A DNA stretch of 53,061 nucleotides from Acidimicrobiia bacterium (GTDB lineage: Bacteria > Actinomycetota > Acidimicrobiia > Spongiisociales > UBA5794). Made by a program: the position numbers and the translations under genes. The notes under the pieces are model-generated. The model worked only from the letters and a program-made list of their open reading frames with translations, made no database searches and was not told where the DNA came from. Positions 45,160 to 53,061 of the stretch are shown here, one piece after another. The DNA lies in NCBI GenBank assembly GCA_026985095.1, contig JALSQW010000037.1, forward strand, positions 1 to 53,061, read 5' to 3'. The first letter of the stretch is position 1, and every line of letters begins with the position of its first letter.

Positions 45160-45645
45160 ATGCCGAGCTTCGACATCGTCTCCACGATCGACATGCAGGA
45201 AGTCCGCAACGCGGTCGATCAAGCCTCACGGGAGATCGTCAACCGCTTCGACTTCAAAGGGACGAACACCACCGTCACCCTCACCGACGACGGCATCACC
45301 GTCGAATCGTCGGCCGAGGGTCGGCTCGACGCCGCCGTCGACGTACTCCGATCCAAGCTGGTCCGCCGCAACGTGCCCCTCAAGGCGCTCGCCGGGGGCG
45401 AACCTCGATCGGTGGGCTCGGGCCGGATCCGCGCCGACTTCACCCTCACCCAGGGGATCCCCGCCGACGCCGCCAAGGAGCTGGCCAAGAAGATCCGCGA
45501 CATGAAACTGAAGGTGCAGGCACAGATCCAAGGCGATCAGCTCCGGGTCCAGGGCAAGAAACGGGACGACCTCCAACGCGTGATCGCCGAGATCAAGGGT
45601 CTCGACTACCGGATCCCGCTCCAGTTCGTCAACTTCCGCGACTGA
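45160..45645 (+). CDS. YajQ-family protein
   Basis: A 161-aa YajQ: PSFDIVSTIDMQEVRNAVDQASREIVNRFDFKG, then ERRL-type segments and KKIRDMKLKVQAQIQGDQLRVQGKKRDDLQ to LQFVNFRD, matching the family end to end. YajQ has two ferredoxin-like domains, binds nucleic acid, and in some bacteria binds cyclic di-GMP. AGAGGAACC precedes the ATG. It may be the third gene of the VWA-AAA operon. Confidence 0.95.
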   Translation: MPSFDIVSTIDMQEVRNAVDQASREIVNRFDFKGTNTTVTLTDDGITVESSAEGRLDAAVDVLRSKLVRRNVPLKALAGGEPRSVGSGRIRADFTLTQGIPADAAKELAKKIRDMKLKVQAQIQGDQLRVQGKKRDDLQRVIAEIKGLDYRIPLQFVNFRD

Positions 45646-45654
45646 GTCGACCCA

Positions 45655-46209
45655 TCACGAGCGGGGTCGATCGGCGATCTGCCACTCGAAGGTGGTGTCG
45701 TCGGTGCCGACGCCATCGAAGGTGATCGTCATGTCCCACGACACGCCATCGGGATCGGTGACGACGCAGGTGATCTGCTGCGGGTCGTCGAGCACGATGG
45801 AACGGTCGCCGCAGTCGATGTCTTCGGGGGCCACCGCCACCCCGGTCACGTCGAGCACCTGCTCCGCGACGATGGCGGTGGTGGCCTCCAGGTCCTGGAT
45901 CGTGAGGGCGTTCTTGGAGACGACGAAGACCTGCTCGTCGTCCTCGATGGTGGCCTCGAAGCGGACGGTCTCGCCATCGGGGGTCGTGGCGGTGCACAGG
46001 AACGTCGTTCCCGGCTCCTCGTCGGCCGGATCGTTGCACGACGCGTCCAGGTCACCGAGGCCGAGCTGGTCGGCCAGCTCGCTCTCGATGAGATCCTCGG
46101 CGACGTTCTCGACCGGCGTCTTGGAGATGGTGAACTCGCCCGATGCCGTGCAAGCGGACACGACGAGGACGAAGGACGACGCGAACGCAACGAACCTGGT
46201 GGTGATCAT
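45655..46209 (-). CDS. DUF4333-like lipoprotein
   Basis: A 184-aa lipoprotein: lipobox VLVVSAC (Cys20), then two related halves, each with one Cys pair (ASCNDP/FLCTAT and IDCGDR/ITCVVT). DLDASCNDPADEEPGTTFLC followed by DGETVRFEATI is the DUF4333 pattern seen in actinobacterial secreted proteins. TACGGT lies eight bases before ATG 46209. It ends nine bases from yajQ, tail-to-tail. Confidence 0.85.
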   Translation of the reverse strand: MITTRFVAFASSFVLVVSACTASGEFTISKTPVENVAEDLIESELADQLGLGDLDASCNDPADEEPGTTFLCTATTPDGETVRFEATIEDDEQVFVVSKNALTIQDLEATTAIVAEQVLDVTGVAVAPEDIDCGDRSIVLDDPQQITCVVTDPDGVSWDMTITFDGVGTDDTTFEWQIADRPRS

Positions 46210-46299
46210 GGGGAGCGACCGTAGCGCCGGTTCGCGCGATCGCCGCCGACCATCCCCCGCCGGCCGCCACGATCGGGCCTCCCGGTAGGCTGACCCGTC

Positions 46300-47343
46300 A
46301 TGCGGAACTACCGATTCGGCGACGACGAGATCGACCGACAGATCGACGAGCTCCTCGCCGCCGCCGACGATCATCCCGACGATCACGTCCACCACGACGA
46401 TCTCGTGCGAGAGATGATCGTCACGTCGCTGAAGCTCCTCCGGGACGACTCGGACCGCGGCGACCTGAAGCTCATCAACACCGCCCTCAAGGAGATGCGC
46501 TACTCGTTCCTCGTCTTCTCGCGACATCGGGACGTCCCCAAGGTCACCGTCTACGGGTCGGCTCGGACCACCCCTGAGGACCCCAACTACTCGCTCGCCT
46601 CGGAGTTCTCGAACCGCATGGTCGACGACCATCGCTGGATGGTGGTCACCGGCGCCGGCCCGGGGATCATGGAGGCCTCCAACCGCGGCGCCGGCGCCGA
46701 CTACAGCTTCGGGGTGAACATCCGCCTCCCGTTCGAAGCCGAGGCCAACCCCTACGTCCACGAGTCGAAGCTCATCAACTTCAAGTACTTCTTCACGAGG
46801 AAGCTGATCTTCGTCAAGGAGTCCCACGCCTTCGTCCTGTTCCCCGGGGGATTCGGCACCCAAGATGAGTCCTTCGAGCTCCTCACGCTCATCCAGACCG
46901 GCAAGTCGGACCTGCATCCCGTCGTGATGCTCGAAGCCCCCGGTACCGGCTACTGGGAGCCGTGGCGAGCGTTCGTGGACAACCTGGCGACCCAGGGCAT
47001 GATCTCGCCCGACGACTTCAGCCTCTTCCGCATCACCGACGACATCGACGTCGCCATCGACGAGATCCTCACCTTCTACCGGATCTACCACTCGCAACGC
47101 TACGTCGACGGCAACCTCGTCCTCCGCCTCAGAGCCGCACCGTCACCCGAACTCGTCGAACGGCTCAACGACGAGTTCGCCGACATCGTCTCGTCGGGTC
47201 GCATCGAAGCGACCGCGGCGTTCCCGGCCGAGCGCGACGACCATCCCGCGCTGCCTCGACTGGCGTTGCACTTCGACCGGCGCCACCACGGTCGTCTCCG
47301 CCAGCTCATCGATGTGTTGAACCGGGAGGTCGAGTCGGCCTGA
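46300..47343 (+). CDS. LOG-family protein (nucleoside monophosphate phosphoribohydrolase-like)
   Basis: A 347-aa LOG/lysine-decarboxylase-like protein. The family nucleotide motifs are VVTGAGPGIMEASNRGA and LFPGGFGTQDESFELLTL (PGGxGTxxE). LOG enzymes cleave nucleoside monophosphates to base and ribose 5-phosphate. It is longer than the usual 190-250 aa, with an acidic N-terminal extension (about 1-80) and a C-terminal region after LTFYRIYHSQRY. TAGGCT lies eight bases before the ATG. Confidence 0.9.
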   Translation: MRNYRFGDDEIDRQIDELLAAADDHPDDHVHHDDLVREMIVTSLKLLRDDSDRGDLKLINTALKEMRYSFLVFSRHRDVPKVTVYGSARTTPEDPNYSLASEFSNRMVDDHRWMVVTGAGPGIMEASNRGAGADYSFGVNIRLPFEAEANPYVHESKLINFKYFFTRKLIFVKESHAFVLFPGGFGTQDESFELLTLIQTGKSDLHPVVMLEAPGTGYWEPWRAFVDNLATQGMISPDDFSLFRITDDIDVAIDEILTFYRIYHSQRYVDGNLVLRLRAAPSPELVERLNDEFADIVSSGRIEATAAFPAERDDHPALPRLALHFDRRHHGRLRQLIDVLNREVESA

Positions 47344-47399
47344 AAACGGCCTCGGGACCGGTCGAGCACGGCAGCGATGACGCTACAATCTGTGTCGCG

Positions 47400-48182
47400 A
47401 TGCGTGAGATCCTGTCCGACCTGGTGGCCGAAGAACAGCATCTGGACCAGTTCCTCCAGACGCTGACCGAACGGCAGTGGAAGACCCCGACACCGGCCGA
47501 AGGGTGGAACATCCTCGACCAGGTGAATCATCTCGCCGCCGTCGAAGCCCTCGCCGCCGAGGTGATCGCCGAAGGCGCCGATCGCCTCGCTCGGGAAGCG
47601 ATCACGACGGTCGACGACTGGACCGAGCGCCATGTGTCGGACGCACGCGGTAGACGCCATCAAGCCGTGATCGAGGGTTGGCGACATGCCCGCGCCGACG
47701 TCATCGACGCGCTGTCGCGCCTCGAACCCGACGAGCGGATCCCGTGGCTGTACGGGGACATGAGCGCCCGCAGCTTCGCCACCATGCGTCTCATGGAGAC
47801 CTGGGCCCACGGCCTGGACATCAAGGCCGCCGTCCTCGGCCGCTTCACGCCGCTGCCTGAGGACAAGCTCGAAGAGGACGAGGAAGATCCCCTGGCCGAC
47901 ACGATCCGGCTCCGCCATGTGGCCTGGCTGGCCCAAGCGACCCTCCCCTTCGCGTTCGCCGAGGCAGGCGAGGATTACCCCGACGCCGGGATCCGCGTCG
48001 AGGTCATGGGCCCGAGATACCAGACCTGGCGCTTCGGATCCGAAGCGACCGATCAGGTGATCCGCGGCAAGGCCGGGGAATGGTGTCGGGTCGCCGTGCA
48101 GCGTCAATCCCCCGAGGAGACCGAGCTCAAGGCGATCGGCGATGCCGCCGAGGTCGCCCTGCGTATCGTTCGGTGCTACTGA
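47400..48182 (+). CDS. DinB/maleylpyruvate-isomerase-like protein, TIGR03084 type
   Basis: A 260-aa protein with the N-terminal bundle EILSDLVAEEQHLDQFLQTLTERQWKTPTPAEGWNILDQVNHLA, whose His is a metal ligand, then MRLMETWAHGLDIKAAV, the third ligand region. It resembles the TIGR03084 group of mycothiol-type proteins. Metal-dependent thiol chemistry is likely, the substrate unknown. TACAAT at 47384-47389 ends ten bases before the ATG, so a leaderless transcript is probable. Confidence 0.85.
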   Translation: MREILSDLVAEEQHLDQFLQTLTERQWKTPTPAEGWNILDQVNHLAAVEALAAEVIAEGADRLAREAITTVDDWTERHVSDARGRRHQAVIEGWRHARADVIDALSRLEPDERIPWLYGDMSARSFATMRLMETWAHGLDIKAAVLGRFTPLPEDKLEEDEEDPLADTIRLRHVAWLAQATLPFAFAEAGEDYPDAGIRVEVMGPRYQTWRFGSEATDQVIRGKAGEWCRVAVQRQSPEETELKAIGDAAEVALRIVRCY

Positions 48183-48184
48183 CC

Positions 48185-48967
48185 GTGACCAGCATCCCCC
48201 GCCTCGTCGGGATGGTGCATCTCGGCCCCTTGCCGGGCTCCCCCGACTTCTCGGGCTCCCTCGACGCGGTCGAGGGCGCCGCGGTGGTCGACGCCCGCAT
48301 CCTGGAACAGGCGGGCTTCGACGGCATCATGGTCGAGAACTTCGGTGACGTGCCATTCTTCGCCGACGACGTCCCCAAGCTCACCGTCGCCGCGATGACC
48401 CGCATGCTCACCGCCGTCGTCGATGCCGTGTCGTTGCCGGTCGGCGTCAACGTCCTCCGCAACGACGGCACGGCGGCCCTCGCCATCGCCGCCGTGACCG
48501 GTGCCGCCTACGTGCGCATCAACGTCCTGTCGGGCCTCATGTACACCGACCAGGGACCGATCGTCGGCCGTGCCGCCGAGATCGCCCGCTTCCGCCGGCA
48601 GCACGCGCCCGACGTCGCCATCATGGCCGACGTGTTCGTCAAGCACGCCGTGCCCCCTCCGGGATCGACCATCGAACAGGCCGCTCGCGACCTCGCCGAA
48701 CGCGGCGGCGTCGACGCCGTGGTCGTCTCGGGGTCGGGGACCGGGGCCGCCGCCGCTCGCGAGGACCTCATGAAGGTCCGAGCGACGGTCGACCTCCCGG
48801 TCGTCGTCGGGTCGGGAGCCACCGTCGAGACGGTCCGCGACCTCCTCGGGCGTGCCGACGGCGTCATCGTCGGCACGTCGATCAAGCGCGATGGCGTCTC
48901 CACCAACCCGGTCGACCTGGAACGGGCCCGAGCGTTCGTCGCCGCCGCCGGGGCCCACACGCCGTGA
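48185..48967 (+). CDS. BtpA/SgcQ-family TIM-barrel protein
   Basis: A 260-aa protein: LVGMVHLGPLPGSPDFSG, GFDGIMVENFGDVPFF, VGVNVLRNDGTAALAIA, YVRINVLSGLMYTDQGPIVGRA and DGVIVGTSIKRDG are the BtpA/SgcQ signature. BtpA stabilises photosystem I in cyanobacteria; elsewhere the family is probably enzymatic, related to phosphoribosyl isomerases. GTG 48185 lies three bases after the previous stop. It overlaps the next gene by four bases (GTGA), so the two are coupled. Confidence 0.9.
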   Translation: MTSIPRLVGMVHLGPLPGSPDFSGSLDAVEGAAVVDARILEQAGFDGIMVENFGDVPFFADDVPKLTVAAMTRMLTAVVDAVSLPVGVNVLRNDGTAALAIAAVTGAAYVRINVLSGLMYTDQGPIVGRAAEIARFRRQHAPDVAIMADVFVKHAVPPPGSTIEQAARDLAERGGVDAVVVSGSGTGAAAAREDLMKVRATVDLPVVVGSGATVETVRDLLGRADGVIVGTSIKRDGVSTNPVDLERARAFVAAAGAHTP

Positions 48968-49389
48968 CCGCCCACGTCCTCAGACCCGGACCCGTGCACC
49001 TGCTGCGTCTGGCCACCGGCGACGACCTGTACCGGGAGATCACCCGCTACGTGATGGCCTCCGACATCCGCGCCGCCACCCTCAACGCCCTAGGCGCCGT
49101 CTCCCGGGCGTCGTTGCGGTACTACGACCAGTCGGCCAAGCGGTACGAGGACCTCATCATCGACGAACCCCTCGAGGTCGTCGCCGCCGTCGGCAACGTG
49201 AGCCTGCTCGACGGCGCCCCCTTCGTGCACCTGCACGCGGCGTTCTCGGCCGAGGACGGCCGCGGATTCGGCGGCCACGTGAACGACGGCACGATCGTGT
49301 TCGCGCTCGAGGTGCACATCACCCAACTCGTCGGCGAGCCGCCGGTCCGGCTCCCCGACGACTGCACCGGCCTGAACCTCTGGGGCTGA
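48964..49389 (+). CDS. PPC (DUF296) domain protein
   Basis: A 141-aa single-domain protein: LATGDDLYREITRYVMASDIRAATLNALGAVSRASLRYYD, then HLHAAFSAEDGRGFGGHVNDGTI with the histidines that bind a metal in the trimeric PPC/DUF296 fold. Plant relatives carry AT-hooks; this one does not. The role in bacteria is unknown. GTG 48964 overlaps the BtpA stop. Confidence 0.9.
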   Translation: MTAHVLRPGPVHLLRLATGDDLYREITRYVMASDIRAATLNALGAVSRASLRYYDQSAKRYEDLIIDEPLEVVAAVGNVSLLDGAPFVHLHAAFSAEDGRGFGGHVNDGTIVFALEVHITQLVGEPPVRLPDDCTGLNLWG

Positions 49390-49637
49390 ACCCGTCGGCC
49401 TGAACCCGTCGGCCTGGATCTCCGGGCCTGACCGGACGGTCCCCGACCCGCCTCCGGGGGTGACGCGTCTTACCCACGTCGCGTGCACCTAAGACGATTT
49501 TGTCATTCACGCGACCCTCGACCGCTGGTCGAGGGTCGGGCCGAGAACCCTTGTCGCTGCCGGATCGGACCAACCCTCAACCCCTGCTGGAGGGTCCACC
49601 ATGACCCTCCGAGCACCCCCGCCGGTACCCTTGCGGG
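49390..49637. other. Intergenic region with hairpins before the helicase gene
   Basis: It begins with a tandem 14-bp repeat CTGAACCCGTCGGC (49386-49399 and 49400-49413). At 49466-49472 and 49490-49496 CGTCTTA/TAAGACG form a stem followed by ATTTTG, a weak intrinsic-terminator look. At 49513-49523 and 49527-49537 an exact 11-bp palindrome GACCCTCGACC/GGTCGAGGGTC surrounds loop GCT. A third, weaker pair ACCCTC/GAGGGT lies at 49573-49595. No gene is seen. Confidence 0.65.
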
Positions 49638-52600
49638 ATGGATCCCCTCGCCGCCTTCTCAGAACCCACCCGGGGCTGGTTCTCCGCCACCTTCCCCACG
49701 CCCACCCCCGCGCAACGGCGAGGATGGCCCGCCATCGCCGCCGGCGGCCACACCCTCATCCACGCCCCCACCGGCTCGGGCAAGACCCTCGCCGCGTTCC
49801 TGTGGGCCATCGACCAGCTCACCGACCGACCCCCGCCACCGGCTCGCGACCGCTGTCGCGTCCTGTACATCTCACCGATGAAGGCCCTCGCCTACGACAT
49901 CGACCGCAACCTCCGCCATCCCCTCGCCGGCATCGCCCGGACCGCCGCCGACCTCGGTCTCGACCCGCCAAGGGTCACGACGGCCATGCGCACCGGCGAC
50001 ACGCCCCCCTCCGAGCGCCGAGCCATGCTGCGCCACCCGCCCGACATCCTCATCACCACACCCGAGAGCCTCTACCTCATGCTCACCTCCCGCACCGCCG
50101 AGATCCTTCGTCCCGTGACGACCATCATCGTCGACGAGATCCACGCCGTCGCCGCGACCAAACGCGGCACCCACCTCGCCCTGTCCCTCGAACGCCTCCA
50201 AGAGATCGTCGACGTCTCCCCCCAGCGGATCGGGTTGTCGGCCACCCAACGGCCCCTCACCGACATCGCCCGATTCCTCGGCGGCGCCGACATCGTGGAT
50301 GGTCGACGAATCGAACGGGACGTCACGATCATCGACGCCGCCGCGCCCGGCGACCTCGAGATCGATATCGTCGTCCCCCTTGCCGACATGACCGCCCCCG
50401 CCGCCGGGCACGACCACGACCCGGCCGGCCCGCCACCGGTGCGATCCATCTGGCCATCGATCTACCCCCGCATCGTGGAGGACATCCGCGCCCACCGGTC
50501 CACCATCGTGTTCGTCAACAGCCGCGGCCTCGCGGAACGCCTCGCCGCCGCCATCAACGAGCTCGCCGGTGAGCAACTCGTCCGCTCCCACCATGGCTCC
50601 GTCTCACGAACGGAACGTCTCGAGATCGAAGCCGCCCTCAGCGACGGGACCCTCCGCGGCGTCGTGGCCACATCGACCCTCGAACTCGGCATCGACATGG
50701 AAGCGGTCGACCTCGTCGTGCTCGTCGGCACGCCGCCATCGGTGGCATCCGCACTGCAGCGGGTCGGCAGGAGCGGCCACCGCGTCGGCGCTCCCAGCCG
50801 CGCCAAGCTGTACCCGAAGCATCGCGGCGACCTCCTCGAAGCCACGGTCGTCGCCGAGCGCATGCGGAACCACGCCATCGAACCGACCCGCATCCCCCAC
50901 GATCCCCTCGACGTCCTCGCCCAGCAGCTCGTCGCGACCGCCGCCACCGGCACCTGGCACATCGAGGATCTGTACGACCTCGTCCGGCGGTCGTTCCCCT
51001 ACCGGAACCTCACCCGCACCGTCTTCACCTCGGTGCTCGACATGCTCGCCGGACGGTACCCGTCCGACGACTTCGCACCGCTACGGCCCCGCATCGTGTG
51101 GGATCGGACCACCGACACGGTGCACGGACGGCGTAGCGCCCGCATGGTCGCCGTCACCAACCCGGGCACCATCCCCGACCGGGGCCTGTACAGCGTCGTG
51201 CTCCCCGACGGCAGCCGCGTCGGCGAGCTCGACGAGGAGATGGTCTACGAATCGAGATCCGGCGATGCGTTCGTGCTCGGCTCCTCGACCTGGCGGATCG
51301 ACCAGATCACCCGAGACCGCGTCGTGGTGACCCCCGCGCCCGCCGGATCGAGCACTCGCATGCCGTTCTGGCACGGCGACGGCCCCGGTCGGCCCATCGA
51401 ACTGGGCGAAGCCGTCGGGGCGTTCCTCCGCGAGATCGCCTCATCCGACGACCCCGCGGGTCTCCTCGAGGAACGGTATCGCCTCGACGAGACCGCAGCC
51501 GCCAACCTCGGAACGTTCATCGCCGAGCAACGCGCCGCCGCCGGAGCCGTCCCCGACGACCGCACCATCGTGGTCGAGCGCTTTCGCGACGAGATCGGTG
51601 ACTGGAGGATCGCGGTGCTCTCCCCCTTCGGTGCTCGGGTCCACATCCCCTGGGCGCTCGCCATCCGAGGTCGGTACCGGGAGCTCGTCGACGTCGACGT
51701 CGACGTCGACGTCGTGTGGTCCGACGACGGCATGATGTTCCGGTTCCCAGATCGCGACCGGCCACCCGACCTCCATCCCATCGCCATCGATCCCGACGAG
51801 ATCGAAGAACTGGTCGTCCGGGAGATCGCCGACAGTGCCCTGTTGACCAGCCGGTTCCGTGAGGCCGCCGGTCGGGCGCTCCTGCTCCCCCGCCGGCAGC
51901 CCGGCTCCCGTACGCCGCTGTGGCTGCAACGCCGACGGGCGGCCAACCTCCTCGAGATCACTCGACGCTACGGCTCGTTCCCGATCGTCCTCGAGACGTA
52001 CCGGGAGATCCTCGAGGACCATCTCGACGTCGCGGCGCTGGCCGGCGTCCTACGGGCCATCCAGGAGCGCCGGACCCGTCTCGTGACCGCCGATGTCATC
52101 CGCCCCGGGCCGTTCACGACCGCGCTCCTCCTCGACTTCGTGGCCACCTTCATGTACGACTACGACGCCCCCATCGCCGAGAAGCGCGCCGTCGCCTTGA
52201 CCCTCGACCGGACGCTCCTGGCCGAGCTGCTCGGCGAGCCCGAGTTCGGCGACCTCATCGACGACGCCTCGATCAGGTCCGTCGAGCAAGAACTCCAGCG
52301 TCTCGACCCGCCACGGCGGGCCCGGTCCGCCGATGCCCTCCACGACTTTTCCGGGACCTCGGACCGCTGGATCACGCCGCCGCCGCCGCCCGCTGCGACC
52401 CCGGTGACGCCCTCGACGGGTGGATCGACGAACTGCGTCGGACGCACCGGATCATCGACGTCACCGTCGGCGGGCAGGAACGCATCGCCGCCATCGAGGA
52501 CGCCGCCAGGCTCCGCGACGGCCTCGGCGTCACGATCCCGGCCGACGTCCCCGACGCGTTCCTCGAGGCGGCACCGGACCCGCTGGGCGACCTCGTCGCC

Positions 52601-53061
52601 CGGTTCGGACGGACCCACGGACCGTTCACCACCGCCGAAGCCGCCGCCGACCTCGGGATCGTCCCGGCGGTCGCCGACGAGATCCTCCACCGTCTCGCAG
52701 ACACCGGCCCCCTCGTCGCCGGCGGCGTGAGCGGGCACGGCCCCGAATGGCTCGACCGTGACGTGCTCCGACGCATCCGGCGTCGAGCCCTGGCTCGGCT
52801 CCGGACCGACGTCGAGGCCGTCGATCCCTCCCGCTACATGTCGTTCCTCGCCACCTGGCACGGGATCGGAAGCCCCGCCGGCCACCACGACCGCCTGCAC
52901 CAGGTCGTCCGTCGCCTCCAAGGCACCGAGATCCCCGCCCGAACCCTCGAACGCGACATCCTGGCCGCCCGCTGCGACTACGACCCATCAGAACTCGACG
53001 AGCTCCTCGGCTCGGGAGAGATCCTGTGGACCGGACGGCGGCCCATCGGCCGCAAGGACGG
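49638..53061 (+). CDS. lhr: Lhr-type ATP-dependent helicase, partial, one frameshift
   Basis: The N-terminal part of a large Lhr superfamily-2 helicase. Walker A is APTGSGKT, Walker B VDEIHAV, motif III SATQRP, motif VI QRVGRSGHRVG; then the winged helix and Lhr-core domains. Residues 1-903 are in one frame; at the TTTT run 52347-52350 the homologous sequence moves to another frame (RDLGPLDHAAAAARCDPGDALDGW...), continuing to the window edge. One missing or two extra bases would explain it. Lhr acts on DNA-RNA hybrids and damage responses. TACCCT lies six bases before the ATG. The C-terminus is outside the window. Confidence 0.9.

Noticed and set aside
52347-52350. Second Sec codon or programmed recoding in lhr
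   Set aside because: The break is a frame change, not a TGA, and no stimulatory structure was seen.

Overview
The window is a piece of an actinobacterial chromosome. GC content is very high by eye and codons end mostly in G or C. The order nrdR - LysM protein - lexA - dapF - miaA - miaB - rny - recA - cinA - rimO - ftsK - rnj - dapA - dapB - M16 protease is the conserved housekeeping cluster of Actinomycetota. RNase Y and RNase J occur together and there are mycothiol-type DinB proteins. These point to a deep, mostly uncultured lineage such as Acidimicrobiia or a relative; that placement is inference. No plasmid or phage backbone is seen. The only mobile-element trace is an integrase remnant at the left edge, against a tRNA gene.

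Layout. 1-753: integrase remnant, then a minus-strand tRNA cluster Gly-Cys-Val. 795-5167: dUTPase, an anchored secreted protein, NrdR, a DinB-like protein, and the SOS pair of a LysM protein and LexA, divergent across 612 bp holding four LexA operators. 5174-17296: a long minus-strand block of dapF, miaA, miaB, rny, recA (own SOS promoter), a GT-C glycosyltransferase, an APC permease, thpR, cinA and rimO. 17350-17510: 37-bp tandem repeats. 17530-21461: flavin reductase, PHP phosphatase, methyltransferase, two small unknown proteins, arfB, and on the plus strand an OsmC-family gene with an in-frame TGA exactly at its first catalytic cysteine, a selenoprotein candidate with a SECIS-like hairpin. 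21573-25701: an acyl-CoA ligase, a broken small membrane gene, and a duplicated lipoprotein module whose promoter spacer is a (GA)n microsatellite. 25828-36565: ftsK, MFS transporter, an unusual NRAMP homologue, rnj, dapA, a thioredoxin-TPR chaperone, DUF5335, dapB and the M16 protease. 36686-49389: DUF2267, a fused membrane/spermidine-synthase-like protein, a lipoprotein hydrolase, a CapA lipoprotein, a VWA + AAA + YajQ operon, a DUF4333 lipoprotein, a LOG-family protein, a DinB-like protein, BtpA and a PPC-domain protein. 49638-end: an Lhr-type helicase with one frameshift, running off the window.

How the parts fit. The core covers DNA-damage control (LexA, RecA, LysM division/cell-wall effector), nucleotide supply (Dut, NrdR), RNA maturation (MiaA, MiaB, RNase Y, RNase J, ThpR, RimO for the ribosome), lysine/peptidoglycan precursors (DapA, DapB, DapF) and chromosome segregation (FtsK). 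Many genes lack a Shine-Dalgarno sequence and carry TANNNT 6-10 bases before the start codon, which suggests widespread leaderless transcription.

Most notable items: the Sec-containing OsmC candidate, the triple SOS operator built around a near-perfect promoter, the VWA/HEVVH protein paired with an AAA protein whose Walker motifs are altered, the duplicated lipoprotein module behind a microsatellite promoter, the non-canonical NRAMP, and a probable CTG start for miaA.
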